NCBI GenBank assembly: GCA_963978895.1
Contig: OZ022242.1
Coordinates: 19,931,977 to 19,995,976, forward strand
Source: Erpobdella octoculata
Taxonomy: Eukaryota > Annelida > Clitellata > Hirudinida > Erpobdellidae
Direction: 5' to 3'
DNA length: 64,000 nucleotides
The position numbers were made by a program, and so were the translations under genes. Below the pieces are notes generated by a model. That model did no database searches. It saw only the letters and a program-made list of their open reading frames with translations, and had not been told where the DNA came from. Every line of letters begins with the position of its first letter. The stretch's first letter is position 1. This document shows positions 30,464-42,414 of this stretch, piece by piece.

Positions 30464-30466
<3 letters not shown>
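29437..30466 (-). mobile_element. Helitron H2, inner inverted copy
   Basis: Minus strand: 5' TCTATATATATAAAAG at 30466; 3' CCCGGGCAACGCCGGG, TAACCCAG, CTAG ending at 29437. It keeps the last bases of the helicase gene (29600-29660 region) but has deleted the rest. It inserted into AT-rich sequence of the outer H2 copy, so it is younger. Its 5' portion forms an inverted repeat of roughly 640 bp with 28789-29430. Confidence 0.85.
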
Positions 30467-30501
<35 letters not shown>

Positions 30502-30697
30502 CTACTAATTAGTATAACTATTAATGTATTTAAGTATAATAGTATAACTATTAATGTAAATTTCTTTACGTTTTTTATTTCATTCGTTGCATTGCACATG
30601 ATTACGTTATAAGATTATCTTTTCAGAGAGGAGATCCAGAATTAATAAATACATTTATTGTTCATATCTTTTACTAATAAAATGTTTTCATTCCCAG

Positions 30698-30953
30698 AAT
30701 ACCGCTCATTCCGAGTGATTTGCCATTCACTTTCAAGCGTTTACTGTTTCCTGTGCGTCTGGCCTTTGCCATGTCCATCAACAAAGCTCAAGGCCAGTCG
30801 TTGAAAGTGGCTGGCATTAACTTGGAAACCCCTTGCTTCTCACATGGTCAGCTGTATGTGGCATGTTCCCGTGTTGGAAGCCCGAACAATTTGTACATAT
30901 ATGCACAGTATGGAAAAACAAAAAACATTATGTATCAGAAAGCTTTGCAATAA
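30698..30953 (+). pseudogene. Helitron Pif1-like helicase, C-terminal end
   Basis: Reads IPLIPSDLPFTFKRLLFPVR, LAFAMSINKAQGQSLKVAGI, FSHGQLYVACSRVGSPNNLY and IYAQ. The helicase motifs A-x-x-I-N-K-x-Q-G-Q-S-L and L-Y-V-A-x-S-R-V are the last two of the Pif1/RecD family in Helitron RepHel proteins. Rep and the other helicase motifs are absent, so the copy is non-autonomous. Confidence 0.88.
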
Positions 30954-31257
30954 AATGAGTGTATGTGTTTGTTGTATTTCTTTTAATTAAAAATCAAAAG
31001 TATCTGCATAAATGTTTCAATAGATGCAAAGATGCCCGGGCAGCGCCGTGTTACCCAGCTAGTATATATATATATATATAGAAGACTAATTTTAAATAAG
31101 ATTAACCCAGTGATTCTAATTTGAAATTCTCCATTTATTATAATAATCTAAAAACACATAACCTTGTTCTAAAAAATAATCCTAACACTTCCAACAGCCA
31201 ATTGAAACAAAGTTATGTTGTTAATAAGTTTACTTGCACATGATATCAATGACTCTA

Positions 31258-31690
31258 TGAGGGTTTATCGACAATTGTGGCTTTATCGACTCAACTTGGA
31301 AAGTCGATCAACTCGCGATGGAGTCGATCAACTCGCGAAAAAGTCGACCAGCTCGCGAAGAAGTCGATCAACTCGCGAAGGAGTCGATCAACTCGCGAAA
31401 AAGTCAATCAACTCGCGAAGGAGTCGATCAACTCGCGAAGGAGTTGATCAACTCGCGAATAAGTCGATCAACTCGCGAAGAAGTCGATCAACTTGCGAAG
31501 GAGTCGATCAACTCGCGAAGGAGTCGATCAACTCGCGAAGGAGTCGATCAACTCGCGAAGGAGTCGATCAATTCGCGAAGGAGTCGATCAACTCGCGAAG
31601 GAATCGATCCTTCGCGAGTTTATCGACTTCCTGAGTTTATCGTATTTCTAAGTTGAGTTGATAAAGTCACAATTGTCTATAAACCTACAT
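31258..31690. mobile_element. Foldback element with internal 20-bp satellite
   Basis: Inverted ends of about 40 bp: GGTTTATCGACAATTGTGGC at 31261 onward, against the inverse of ...GTCACAATTGTCTATAAACC near 31684. Between them are about 15 units of gagtcgatcaactcgcgaag (about 31316-31610), each with the TCGCGA palindrome, and an inverted partial unit (TTCGCGAGTTTATCGACTTC) on the right. No target duplication is evident. Open frames across it are repeat artefacts. Confidence 0.8.
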
Positions 31691-32431
31691 TTCCCCGATA
31701 TCAATATGTGCCACATTGTTATATAGGCCATACAAAACAACTCTTGCAGAACATTTGAGGGTGCAACATCAGATTGGTCTTGATATAAAAATATTGAACA
31801 ACAACTCTAGAGCATTGTATGGCTTGTCTTAAACTGTGTGTGACGCTTTATATATATTAAAATATTTTTATCGCTGTTTTTATTATCAATTACCGCGTGT
31901 TGACTTCACGAAATCAAGACGTTACTTTCAGAGTAGAAAAAGACTTATCAAAGCTTTATTTCGTTATCTTTCAATACACCGCAACACCATTCCAGATAAC
32001 CCCGTAAACGATGAGGCGATTTTGTAACAATTGATATCAGAAGTGGATTAAAAGAATGGTCTTGAAAGTATTTGATGTGCTTTCTATATCTGAGTTAAGA
32101 GATGAACTCGAAAAACGAAACCTAAGTGATATAAGTAAAAAGGACAAATTTAGGGAACGCCTCCTAGAGTCTTTCACGATTATCTGCTATAATTTATTTT
32201 TTAATATTTTGTACACTGCAAATTTAAACGCAATGAAGAGAATGACAACGACAAAATAAAAACATTTAAGAGTAACAGGGTGCAAATGGAGAAAATGGAA
32301 AGAAAATGAAATGAAAGAAATAGAACATCTGGTTTCATTAAAACATAGAAGATCGAATGAAACAATATCTGTCTTCAAGTCAAAGAACAGTTTTTTTCGA
32401 GCTTGCATACAAGAATATATATATATATATA
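31691..32431 (+). other. Unassigned; SAP-like stretch at 32056-32180
   Basis: From ATG 32056 the sequence reads MVLKVFDVLSISELRDELEK, then RNLSDISKKDKFRERLLES. This fits the helix-loop-helix pattern of a SAP DNA-binding motif (L-x-x-E-L-x-x-x-L-x-x-R-x-L-x-x-x-x-x-K-x-x-x-x-x-R-L). The frame then loses similarity. It may be the start of a mobile-element protein; no neighbouring exon was found. Confidence 0.4.
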
Positions 32432-34821
32432 CTAGCAGTGCCCGTAGCGGCTTCGCTCGCATGAAATTAGAGAGTTTGAACCGTGCATCCATAGTAGAGA
32501 TCAATTTTTTACCAATGCTTTTATTAACTCGTCGGCTCTGTTTCTCTGTCTGTTTCTCTGTCTGTTTCTCTGTCTGTTTCAAATCTTGCAATCAATTTTT
32601 GAGTCACTTCCTGATGGTAGATTTTTTTCAAATTTTGCATACATGCTCAAGATAGAAGACAATGCAATATTCAATTATTAGTTTTACAATAAGTCAATTA
32701 ATTTAGTTAATTTTCTTGAGGATTTTATCGAGGGGTTTCTTGAGGGTTTTCTTGAGGGTTTTCTTGAGGGTTTTCTTGAGGGTTTTCTTGACCACAAAAC
32801 GCTAACCGACTGGCAGACTATTTTACCAAGTTAACACGAACCACACTCACTGACCGCGATTCTCAAGCGTGTACGAAATTTTCATGAAAATAGTTGAGAT
32901 ATTTAAATTTTATGCTTTTTGATGATATTTTTATTATTATTACCAATGTTTTTATTAACTCGTCGTCTCTGTTTCTCTGTCTGTTTCAAATCTTGCAATC
33001 AATTTTTGAGTCACTTCCTGATGATAGATTTTTTCAAATTTTGCATACATGCTTAAAATAGAAGACAATGCAATATTCAATTATTAGTTTTACAATAAAT
33101 CAATTAATTTAGATAATTTTAATTAATTTCGATATTTCGATATAATTAAGATATTTCGACTTTAACATAAAATAAAAGAGTAATATAAGAAAAAATTGAT
33201 TGCAAAATTTGTGTTTTAATTACATATAAGAGCATTGGTTTTAAAAATTCGTTTTTAATTTACTTGTTAGGTCTCGGCTCGGCCCGTCGACAACTTAGCC
33301 CAGCCCGTTTTAAAAACCTAAACTCCTGGCCCGGAACAGCCCGTTTGAATTAGGCCCGGCCCATTCTTACAGGCCTAGAAGTTCTATATACTTGATGAAA
33401 AACTTCGGCCCGTCCCACCTTGACTTCAGGTTTGGCCCGGCCCAACTGAAGACCCTAAAATCACTAAAATATCTATATACTTGGTGAAAAACCTCGGCCC
33501 GTCCCACTTTGATTTAATGTTTGGCCCGGCCCGTGTGAAGACTCTAAAACAACGGCTTGGCCCAACCGGTGATAAACTGGACTTAGCTACTTTTTACCGG
33601 CACAAACCTTCAAAATACTAATTTTTACATTTGTAGCACTTACAGTTTTTGAGTAGCAGTTATTTTGAAATCAAATAACCCTTATTTCCACCCCACATTT
33701 GAGGTCCTGGAAACCAAATTTTTAAAAAAATGTTGAAACACTTATATCATTATTTTTGAGTAAATACTAAATACTAATTTTGACATCTGTAGCATTCACA
33801 GTTTTTGAGTAGCAGTTACTTTAAAAACCAAAGAAACCTTTTTTCCATCCCACATTTGAGGTCCTGAAAACCAAAATTTCAAAAAATGGTGAAACACATA
33901 TATCCTTATTTTTAGAGTAGAAACTAAATACTAATTTTTACTTTTGTAGCATTTACAGTTTTTGAGTAGCAGTTACTTTAAAAACCAAGTAACCCAATTT
34001 TCCACCCCTCATTTGAGGTCCTGAAAACCAAATTTTCAAAAAATAGTGAAACATGTATATCATTATTTTTGAGTAGAAACTAAATACTAAATTTTACTTT
34101 TGTAGCATTTACAGTTTTTGAGTAGCAGTTACTTTAAAAACCAAGTAATCCTATTGTCCAGCCCAAATTTAAGGTCCTGGAAACCAAATTCATAAAAAAT
34201 GGTCAAACCCATATGTTTTTATTTTTAGAATAGAAACTAAATACTAATTTTCAAATCTGTGGTTTTTACAGTTTTTGAGTAGCAGTTACTTTAAAAAACA
34301 AATAACCCTATTTTCCACCCCACATTTGAAGTCCTGGAAATCAAATTTTCAAAAAATGCTTAAACACGTATTTCATTCTTTTTGGAGTAGAAACTAAATA
34401 CTAATTTTTACTCCTGTAGCAATCACAGTTTTTGAGTTGCAGCTACTTTAAAAACCAAATAACCCAATTTTCCAACCCACATTTGAGGTCCGGGAAACCG
34501 AATTTTCAAAAAATGGTGAAACACGTATCTTTTTATTTTTTAAGAAGAATCCATATACCAAATTTCAAAATCTCCTCATTTTTGGTTTTCGAGATATACA
34601 TTGTTTTCCAGTTTCTTCCCCTCAGGAGCAAAATTTTCAAAAATCCTTGCTTAGTGGATGTTTACGCTATAAAAGTAATATAAGTTCCAAATTTCACGTT
34701 CCTAGGATGAGGCGTTTGAGCTCGGCGTTGATTATCAGTCAGTCATCTGTCAGTCAGTCAGTCAGTCAGTCAGTCAGTCAGTCAGTCAGTCAGTCAGGAC
34801 ATGTTCTTTTATATATATAGA
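32432..34821 (-). mobile_element. Non-autonomous Helitron H1, copy 2 (longest)
   Basis: Minus strand: 5' TCTATATATATAAAAG at 34821, 3' hairpin and CTAG at 32435-32432. It includes a (CAGT)n tract (34736-34797), the unit block of copy 1, and an extra segment near the 3' end with a 12-bp repeat (cttgagggtttt) and 'TCTCTGTCTGTT' repeats. No protein-coding region. Confidence 0.8.
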
Positions 34822-35044
34822 TATATATATATATTTTCTTTTAAACAGGCTCTATTAAACACAATTGACCACTTAACATTAGTCATCTTTCTTAGTAAGT
34901 TTTTAAAGCCCTTTTCATCCATTTGAAACGACGAGACATATATTGAAGAATTTATTGGTTAAAATAGTTAAATGATAAAACGATCAGGGTTAACTGGCCA
35001 GTTTCAGCTATAAAAAGCCATCTTCAGAACCCTATGTTAAACAA

Positions 35045-36483
35045 TCTATATATATAAAAGAACATGTCCTGACTGACAGATGACTGACTCATAATCAACG
35101 CCGAGCTCAAACGCCTCATCCTAGGAACGTGAAATTTGGAACTTATATTACTTTTATAGCGTAAACATCCGCTAAGAAAGGATTTTTGAAAATTTTGCTC
35201 CTGAGGGGAAAAAACTGGAAAACAAACTTTTTTCTAAAAAATTTTTCTAAAATTTTTTTCTGAAATTTGGTATATAGATTCTTTTTGAAAAATAAAAAGA
35301 TACGTGTTTCACCATTTTTTGAAAATTCGGTTTCCCGGACCTCAAATGTGGGTTGGAAAATTGGGTTATTTGGTTTTTAAAGTAGCTTCTACTCAAAAAC
35401 TGTTAATGCTACAGGAGTAAAAATTAGTATTTAGTTTCTACTCCAAAAATAATGAAATACGTGTTTTAGCATTTTTTGAAAATTTGGTTTCCAGGACTTC
35501 AAATGTGGGGTGGAAAATAAGGCTAATTGTCTTTTATAGTAACTGCTACTCAAAAACAGTAAATACCACAGATGTAAAAATTATTATTTAGTTTCTTTTC
35601 TAAAAATAAAGATATACGTGTTTCACCATTTTATACAAATTTGGTTTCCCGGACCTCAAATGTGGGTTGGAAAATTGGGTTATTTGGTTTTTAAAGTAGC
35701 TTCTACTCAAAAACTGTTAATGCTACAAAAGTAAAAATTTGTATTTAGTTTCTACTCTAAAAATAAGGATATATGTGTTTCACCATTTTTTGAAATTTTG
35801 GTTTTCAGGACCTCAAATGTGGGGTGGAAAAAAGTTTCTTTGGTTTTTAAAGTAACTGCTACTCAAAAACTGTGAATGCTACAGATGTCAAAATTAGTAT
35901 TTAGTATTTACTCAAAAAAATTATGATATAAGTGTTTCAACATTTTTTTAAAAATTTGGTTTCCAGGACATCAAATGTGGGGTGGAAAAAAGGGTTATTT
36001 GATTTCAAAATAACTGCTACTCAAAAACTGTAAGTGCTACAAATGTAAAAATTAGTATTTTGAAGTTTTGTGCCGGTTAAAAGTAGCTAAGTTCAGTTTA
36101 TCACCGGCCGGGCCAAGCCGTTATTTTAGAGTCTTCACACGGGTCAGGCCAAACCTTAAATCAAAGTGGAACGGGCCGAGGTTTTTCACCAAGTATATAG
36201 ATATTTTAGTGATTTTAGGGTCTTCAGTTGGGCCGGGCCAAACCTGAAGTCAAGGTGGGACGGGACGAAGTTTTTCATCAAGTATATAGAACTTCTAAGC
36301 CTGTAAGAATGGGCCGGGCCTAATTCAGACGGGCTGTGCCGGGCAAGGAGTTTGGGTTTTTAAAACGGGCTGGGCTAAGTTGTCGACGGGCCGAGCCGAG
36401 ACCTAAAAAATTGATCTCTACTATGGATGCACGGTTCAAACTCTCTAATTTCATGCGAGCGAAGCCGCAACGGGCACTGCTAG
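35045..36483 (+). mobile_element. Non-autonomous Helitron H1, copy 3
   Basis: Plus strand: TCTATATATATAAAAG at 35045 to GGGCACTGCTAG at 36483, followed by T. It lies 223 bp from copy 2 in the opposite orientation, with 5' ends facing each other, so together they form a large inverted repeat. Confidence 0.82.
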
Positions 36484-36489
36484 TATTTA

Positions 36490-36650
36490 TATATATATAA
36501 ATGAATGTTTGTATGTATGTATGTATGTCCTTTATGCATTGCTACACCATTCATCCGATCGTAATGAAATTTTCACACAACTTTGAGAGTCAAGGGGAAT
36601 CAAATATAAAGAAAAAAAATTGAAATCCGTCACAAAATGAGCGGAGCGGG

Positions 36651-36747
<97 letters not shown>

Positions 36748-37044
36748 CATATAAATACATAAATGAGCAAAAACGGGAACGGGAAGCCTACTGAGAGCGA
36801 AAGATAGAGCGGGAAAGGAAAAGCGACCGAGAACGGAAAGCAACCGGGAGCGGGAAAGCGACCGGGAGCGGGAAAGCGACCGGGAGCGGGAAAGCGACCG
36901 GGAGCGGGAAAGCGACCGGGAGCTGGAAAACGACCGTGAGCGGAAAAGCAACCGGGAACGCGACGAAAACGGGAAAGCGGAGAAGGAAACGGGAGCGAGA
37001 GAGACAAACATTAGAAAAACCTCTAAAAACCCCGGGCAACGCTA

Positions 37045-37045
<1 letters not shown>
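36490..37045 (+). mobile_element. Helitron-like element H3, copy 2
   Basis: The 5' part carries 'CTACACCATTCATCCGATCG'; a TA array (36654-36742) interrupts it. Then follow copies of the 18-bp unit GCGACCGGGAGCGGGAAA (about 36790-36960) and the end CCCCGGGCAACGCTAG followed by T. It directly follows the 3' end of Helitron copy 3. Confidence 0.7.
36654..36742. repeat. (TA)n microsatellite inside H3 copy 2
   Basis: About 44 TA units; absent at the equivalent position of the copy at 23357. Confidence 0.95.

Positions 37046-37097
<52 letters not shown>
37046..37097. repeat. (TA)n microsatellite at H3 3' end
   Basis: TA array beginning at the base after the CTAG end, consistent with insertion into a TA tract. 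Confidence 0.93.
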
Positions 37098-37100
<3 letters not shown>

Positions 37101-37332
37101 AGGAGAATTTATTTTACATGTATAGATAATAAAATTTAAAATGGATTCTGATGGTGGCATTTGCCGAAACTGGCCAATAGACCCAGATTTTAATATTTTA
37201 AACTCTCAAAACTAATAAATTCTGTATATGTAACAATCAACGTGTTAAATAGACCTTATTTTAACAAGCATTTTTTTAAGTCATATACGCAGGTCAGCAA
37301 AAGTTCAAAGTATGATCAGATATGAATGTCTT

Positions 37333-40300
37333 TTACTCTTTTGATGTTTCTTTTGATCTTTGTTCCTTCTTTATCTCTACGTTCTTCCACCACACTCCAA
37401 GTGCGCAAACAAACCCCGGATTTTCAATAAAATGAACCTTGACAAATGGACCCTGAAGAAATTTATTTAAAACATTTAATTTTAAAATAATACTTACTAT
37501 ATTTTTAAATTAAAAAATAAAAATTTATAGCTATAGCAAAAAACCATATAAATATAAAATCTGGAAAAATCGTCAAACATTTTCGTACCCCTCTGAAATT
37601 ATCCACCAAAACGTCAAGCAATAAATTCTGCTCGATGAGCTTTCTGACCAGCTTGTAATTTCCCAATGAACCACTAAATAGGATAGTTTTAGCTTTGTAA
37701 AGTTTGGCACTCAGGTTAGCTACTTTGGCTATGATACGTGATTGGACGCCCAGCAGGCCAACTGCCAGATCTTCGTTGCCATAGCTGCCTGTTAAGATAC
37801 ACGATAGTTTACTTGAAAGGCTTGTCAATGTGTTTGTTATTATTTGTATGATTGCATATTGTATATTGTGTCAATATTATTAAAATTATTCCAATAATCA
37901 ATATTTTTTTAAGTTGAGTTGATTAAACTTGTAGCTCTTGCTCTTTCATTCTCACCTACTCTGAATTTTCATTTAATTTTCCAGTTTCTTCAGTTTGATT
38001 TTTAATTTTATTTTATAAGTTTTTTTAATTTGCATTAATCAGTTTGTTTTTGATTTAGTCCAAAAAACATGATTCACCTTTTCCTTTGTAATTACTTGAA
38101 GCCAGTTTTCCCATCTCAAAAACAACAACGTCATTAGGCATGATAGAGTACCAATCGTCGTCAGTATGTTCCAAATTCTTAATATCACCAACGGTCAAGT
38201 GTACATTTTCCGGATTTCCTCGTTCAGCCATTTTGACAAATTTCTGGAAGTTCTGAACAACATCAAAATATGGTTGAGAGTGTAACAGTTATTAAAAACG
38301 TTGTTTTTATAAAATGTAATAAGCATATGGCGTTTATACAAAATTGAATCTCTAACCGATTCACCTGTCAGCTCTTCCGACAGACCACACAAGGTCTTTC
38401 CAGCACCAGACAGGTAGTCGACGATATTCAAGTTCAAGTTGTCGTCGATCTAAATAAAAAAAACAATATTGCTATTTCCGATATTGTATATTTTATCAAA
38501 ATAAATAGTATTGCTATGATATTCCCGATATGATATATTTAAGAGTCGGTTTTAATTTAGTATTAGTTAATACAAAAAAATGGCTGTTTAATTCTTCAGC
38601 AGAGCTTACGAGATATTTTGACAGATCTAAACTAAATTGCTACAATATCACAAACCAATAAAATTTGCTGACGGTTTTAGCTAATTTTGGAAAACTACCT
38701 AAAACTATATCTTCTACCAATTTTGATCTATCACATTGGGTTTTCAAGATATAAAAAATAACAAGTGAAAGTAAATTTTAAAAAATGCTTTTAAGATAGC
38801 TATAAAATTTCATAGTGACATCGTATCGTAAAAATATTATCCCAATGAATAGTAAGCAAAAGATGTTTGAAGTTACCATGGCGATAAAAGTTTTTGTCGT
38901 CATTACCATTTGCTTTTTTTAATTTATTTTTTAATAATTTTTGCTTTTTAAATCTGATTTTTTAAATTGAACTATACTTTTTTTAAATAGGTGAATTTTA
39001 TAATGATCTTCTGAACTTCAAAACGTCCTCGGACATCCCATAGACATCCGGACAAGTGAAAGTTAATAAAAGCATATAAAAAATTATAAGTGCTCATAAT
39101 GGAATGAATAGACAAACGCATCCGACCTACAGAAACACACGTATGTCACAAGTAAAGTAGTGCCATCTAATAAGCACGAATTGATCCTGGTGCCACTGTG
39201 TGAGCTTCGGACTCGTTAACACCGAGTAAGCGCAAACATGGGTATGGGTAACAAGTACTACTACATAAACGAAGAATACGATGTTTATAAAATCCAAGAA
39301 ATATATTACCGAGACTAAAAAACACGCCTTATGATTATAATGAAACACGTATAAAAACAAACTTTCAGTAATGAATCGTAACACAAAGTTATAAGACTGA
39401 ATGAACACCAACATGTACAAATTACACCTGGTGATATTTGTACGCTGTTATTTTTTCCCGACAAAGGACTCGTCCCTGTCGGCTTTTCTTAGTAATAAAG
39501 TTTATATGTGCTCTATTATTTGCTGCGTTCATATTAATAAACAAGTAAATTAAAAACGAATTTTTAAAACCCAATGCTTTTATATGTAATTAAAACACAA
39601 ATTTTGCAATCAATTTTTTTTTATATTATAAACACGCACACGTACACATATACATACATATATATAAACACACACACATATATATATATATATATGTGTG
39701 CGAAATTAATTAAAATTAACTAAATTAATTGACTTATTGTAAAACTAATAATTGAATATTGCATTGTCCTCTATTTTGAGCATGTATGCAAAATTTGAAA
39801 AAAATCTATCATCAAGAAGTGACTCAAAAATTGATTGCAAGATTTGAAACAGACAGAGAAACAAACAGACAGACAGAGAAACAAACAGACACACAGAGAA
39901 ACAGAGACGACGAGTTAATAAAAGCATTGGTAATAATAATAAAAATATCATCAAAAAGCATCGAATTTAAATATCTCAACTATTTTCATGAAAATTTCGT
40001 ACACGCTTGAGAATCGCGGTCAGTGAGTGTGGTTCGTGTTAACTTGGTAAAATAGTCTGCCAGTCGGTTAGCGTTTTGTGGTCAAGAAAACCCTCAAGAA
40101 AACCCTCAAGAAAACCCTCAAGAAAACCCTCAAGAAAACCCTCAAGAAAACCCTCAAGAAACCCCTCGATAAAACCCTCAAGAAAATTAACTAAATTAAT
40201 TGACTTATTGTAAAACTAATAATTGAATATTGCATTGTCTTCTATTTTGAGCATGTATGCAAAATTTGAAAAAAAACCTATCAGCAGGAAGTGACTCAAA

Positions 40301-42414
40301 AATTGATTGCAAGATTTGAGACAGACAGAGAAACAGAGACGACGAGTTAATAAAAGCATTGGTAAAAAAAGCGTAGAATCACGATAAGATTTAGATTTTC
40401 CAAGAATAAGACTAGAACTGCTTATACCATTTCTGCCAACAAATTGTTTTCAGAATACCAAATTATTTGTTTGAAACTTGATGTGCATAAGATACACGAT
40501 ATTTATCACCTGATTCAACAAGGTTACCATGTTTACATGACAATACCCAAAAGTAAGATTGGCTTTAAAAACCAATATTAACAGAAAATAAATGTGATCC
40601 AGTCCCAAACCTGGATAAACGAGGAAGGAAAAGAAAAAAAAGGATGGAATTATGATCCGCGACAGGAAGCACTTCGGTAAATATTTTCTACATACAGCTA
40701 TATCATTCTTTAAATACATGGAGTAAAACCATTATAAAAGAAATATTTGAATAAAAAGGCTTTCCAAAAATTAATTGTTTTAATATTTGTATGACGAGGC
40801 CACTATTTATTACTTACACAAAATACTAAAATTATTTACTAAACAAATTATTACAATATTTCCATGATCAAAAATTCATTACCAATCCAATTGGAACGGC
40901 TGAACCCATATGAATGAGCAATGCAGGTGTTTCGATTTTATCGCGATAACTTGTGAAGTCTTCCATCCATTTCTTGACATCGTCGCCAGCGATAAGCTTC
41001 CCTGCAGTTGTGTCAAGAGGTGAGAACTGTTTTTGAGAGTTCGGCTATTGTTGGAAATGATGTCAGTGAAACTTAATACTTTTTTTAAATAATTCTAAAT
41101 AGTACAAGTGTTTATATTAAAAACAAATTCAACTCCTACATCAGTGGAGCTTGCTGAAGGATGGCTGGCATTGGTTTCGATTGGTTTCTCTGTGCCTATC
41201 ATAGATGTATCGCCTTGTTTCATCAACGTCTCAAAAATGTTAAAAAACATTGCGCCAATTTTTTTGCCATACTCTACAGCTGCTATGTCTGTCTCATACA
41301 TATTAATGCTTGAATGGTTGAAGTACTTCAGGAAGCTGTTTAGTGCCATCATCTCTGAATAAAGCTTTGTCCTGGGTGTTGTTAAAATAATGGTGTTGTA
41401 AATGAACTTAAAAAAATATTATAATATTAAGTTATAGAATTAGTTGATTTATAACAATGTCCCAATAAGAAAATCCTCTGACATTATTACCTTTTTTGAC
41501 ACTTATCAACTCGCTCACTTACTTGATATGGAAGGCTTCTTCAAGATTTTTCTTAAAGTGCTGAGTTGTCACTCCTGTTAGCCACCAGTTGATCTCATGA
41601 TCTTCTGTTGTCAAGGCCACGTCACATTTGTTTTTAAGAAAATCGACAACTTTTCCAACCTGATTCATGTTGAAGTTACGCAGCCGCAAAATGCCTTTGT
41701 CGGAAGGTAATCCAGGAATGGACTTTAACGAAAACGTATAAATAAATATTCACTTCATTTTTATTCTCATTTAATATTATGTAAATTCTATTTTGAAAAT
41801 TTAATATTATAATCTAAAAATGTAATATTATATCAATTTTAATCTAAAAACCAATAGTATGTAAATTATATTTTAAAAATGTATTATTATAAAAATTATA
41901 TTCTAAAAATTCAATATTAAACAAGCTATATTCTAAAAAATTCAATATTATAGAAATTATATTCTGAAATTTCAATAATACAATGTTTTCAATGTTATTA
42001 TTAATTTTAATAACAATCTAAAATTTACATTATAAAATCTACAATTTAGTTTGACGATATCTACCGATTGGTTTGTAATTTGTTTATTGCAAACTCTGTC
42101 AGCATTTATTGTTGATTTTGTCATCCTTTTAATCTTTTTTAATATATATCGCTCTTTAATTTTATTCTTAAATTTTCGCCAACCTTGATGAGCCTACCTC
42201 CAGAATACTCTTCTTTCGAGCGGTAGATCACCTTCGCAACCGATCCACCCGCATCTACGACAAACCCTAGAGGATTGTCCATCATGTCTAATGGAACATA
42301 AAGCTTGACCTCTTTACCTCCTTCTTCTAGCGACAACAATGAGAATTGCTGCTGTTCTTCTGACGACACCTGCGACATGAGGTCGATTTCCTCGTGGACA
42401 TTGGAGCAGGCCAT
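37333..42414 (-). CDS. Pantothenate kinase-like protein, copy B (8 coding exons, 470 aa)
   Basis: Exons: 42414-42184, 41722-41523, 41371-41140, 41044-40883, 38449-38357, 38252-38078, 37788-37589, 37452-37333. Phases agree and the frame is open. Exon sizes 200, 93, 175, 200 and 120 match copy A. Residues 54-61 are DAGGSVAK; later come INWWLTGVTTQHFKK, ALLIHMGSAVPIG, SGAGKTLCGLSEELTG, FVKMAERG, EMGKLASSN, NEDLAVGLLGVQ, KTILFSGSL and NPGFVCALGVWWKN. The catalytic Glu position aligns with Lys134; no Arg lies before GAGKT. The first donor (AAG|GTTGGC) is weak but shared with copy C, and the exon 3 end (ACTGAT|GTAGGA) is the least certain boundary. The 2.4-kb intron 4 holds a Helitron H1 fragment. 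An extra 31-residue N-terminus rich in Glu, Gln and Ser precedes the domain compared with C. Confidence 0.8.
39540..40375 (+). mobile_element. Helitron H1 internal fragment in copy B intron 4
   Basis: Inverse of 32510-33265 in Helitron copy 2, including GAAACAGAGACGACGAGTT, the aaaaccctcaag repeat and the TGCAATATTCAATTATT block (seen here inverted). A CA/TA-rich tract splits it near 39630-39700. Neither end is present. Confidence 0.75.

Larger units (their letters stand above)
28789..31062 (+). mobile_element. Helitron H2, outer copy with helicase tail, interrupted
   Basis: 5' end TCTATATATATAAAAG at 28789; 3' end ...TTACCCAGCTAG at 31062 followed by T. The 3' hairpin CCCGGGCAGCGCCGTG is a degraded form of CCCGGGCAACGCCGGG. 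The sequence is interrupted by a second copy (29437-30466) in the opposite orientation. Reading across the insertion (to 29436, then from 30467) restores the order seen in the inner copy (GTGAGTGAGTATAT...ACTATTAATGTAT). Only the last part of the helicase gene remains. Confidence 0.85.

Noticed and set aside
31318..31610. CRISPR-like regular repeat array
   Set aside because: Units are contiguous 20-bp repeats without spacers in a eukaryotic context; explained as a foldback-element satellite.
36532..37011. R-S-R-S-L-S frames resembling SR splicing proteins (also at 23474-23923)
   Set aside because: They read through the 18-bp GC-rich repeat on the minus strand, run into TA repeats, and exist in several frames at once.
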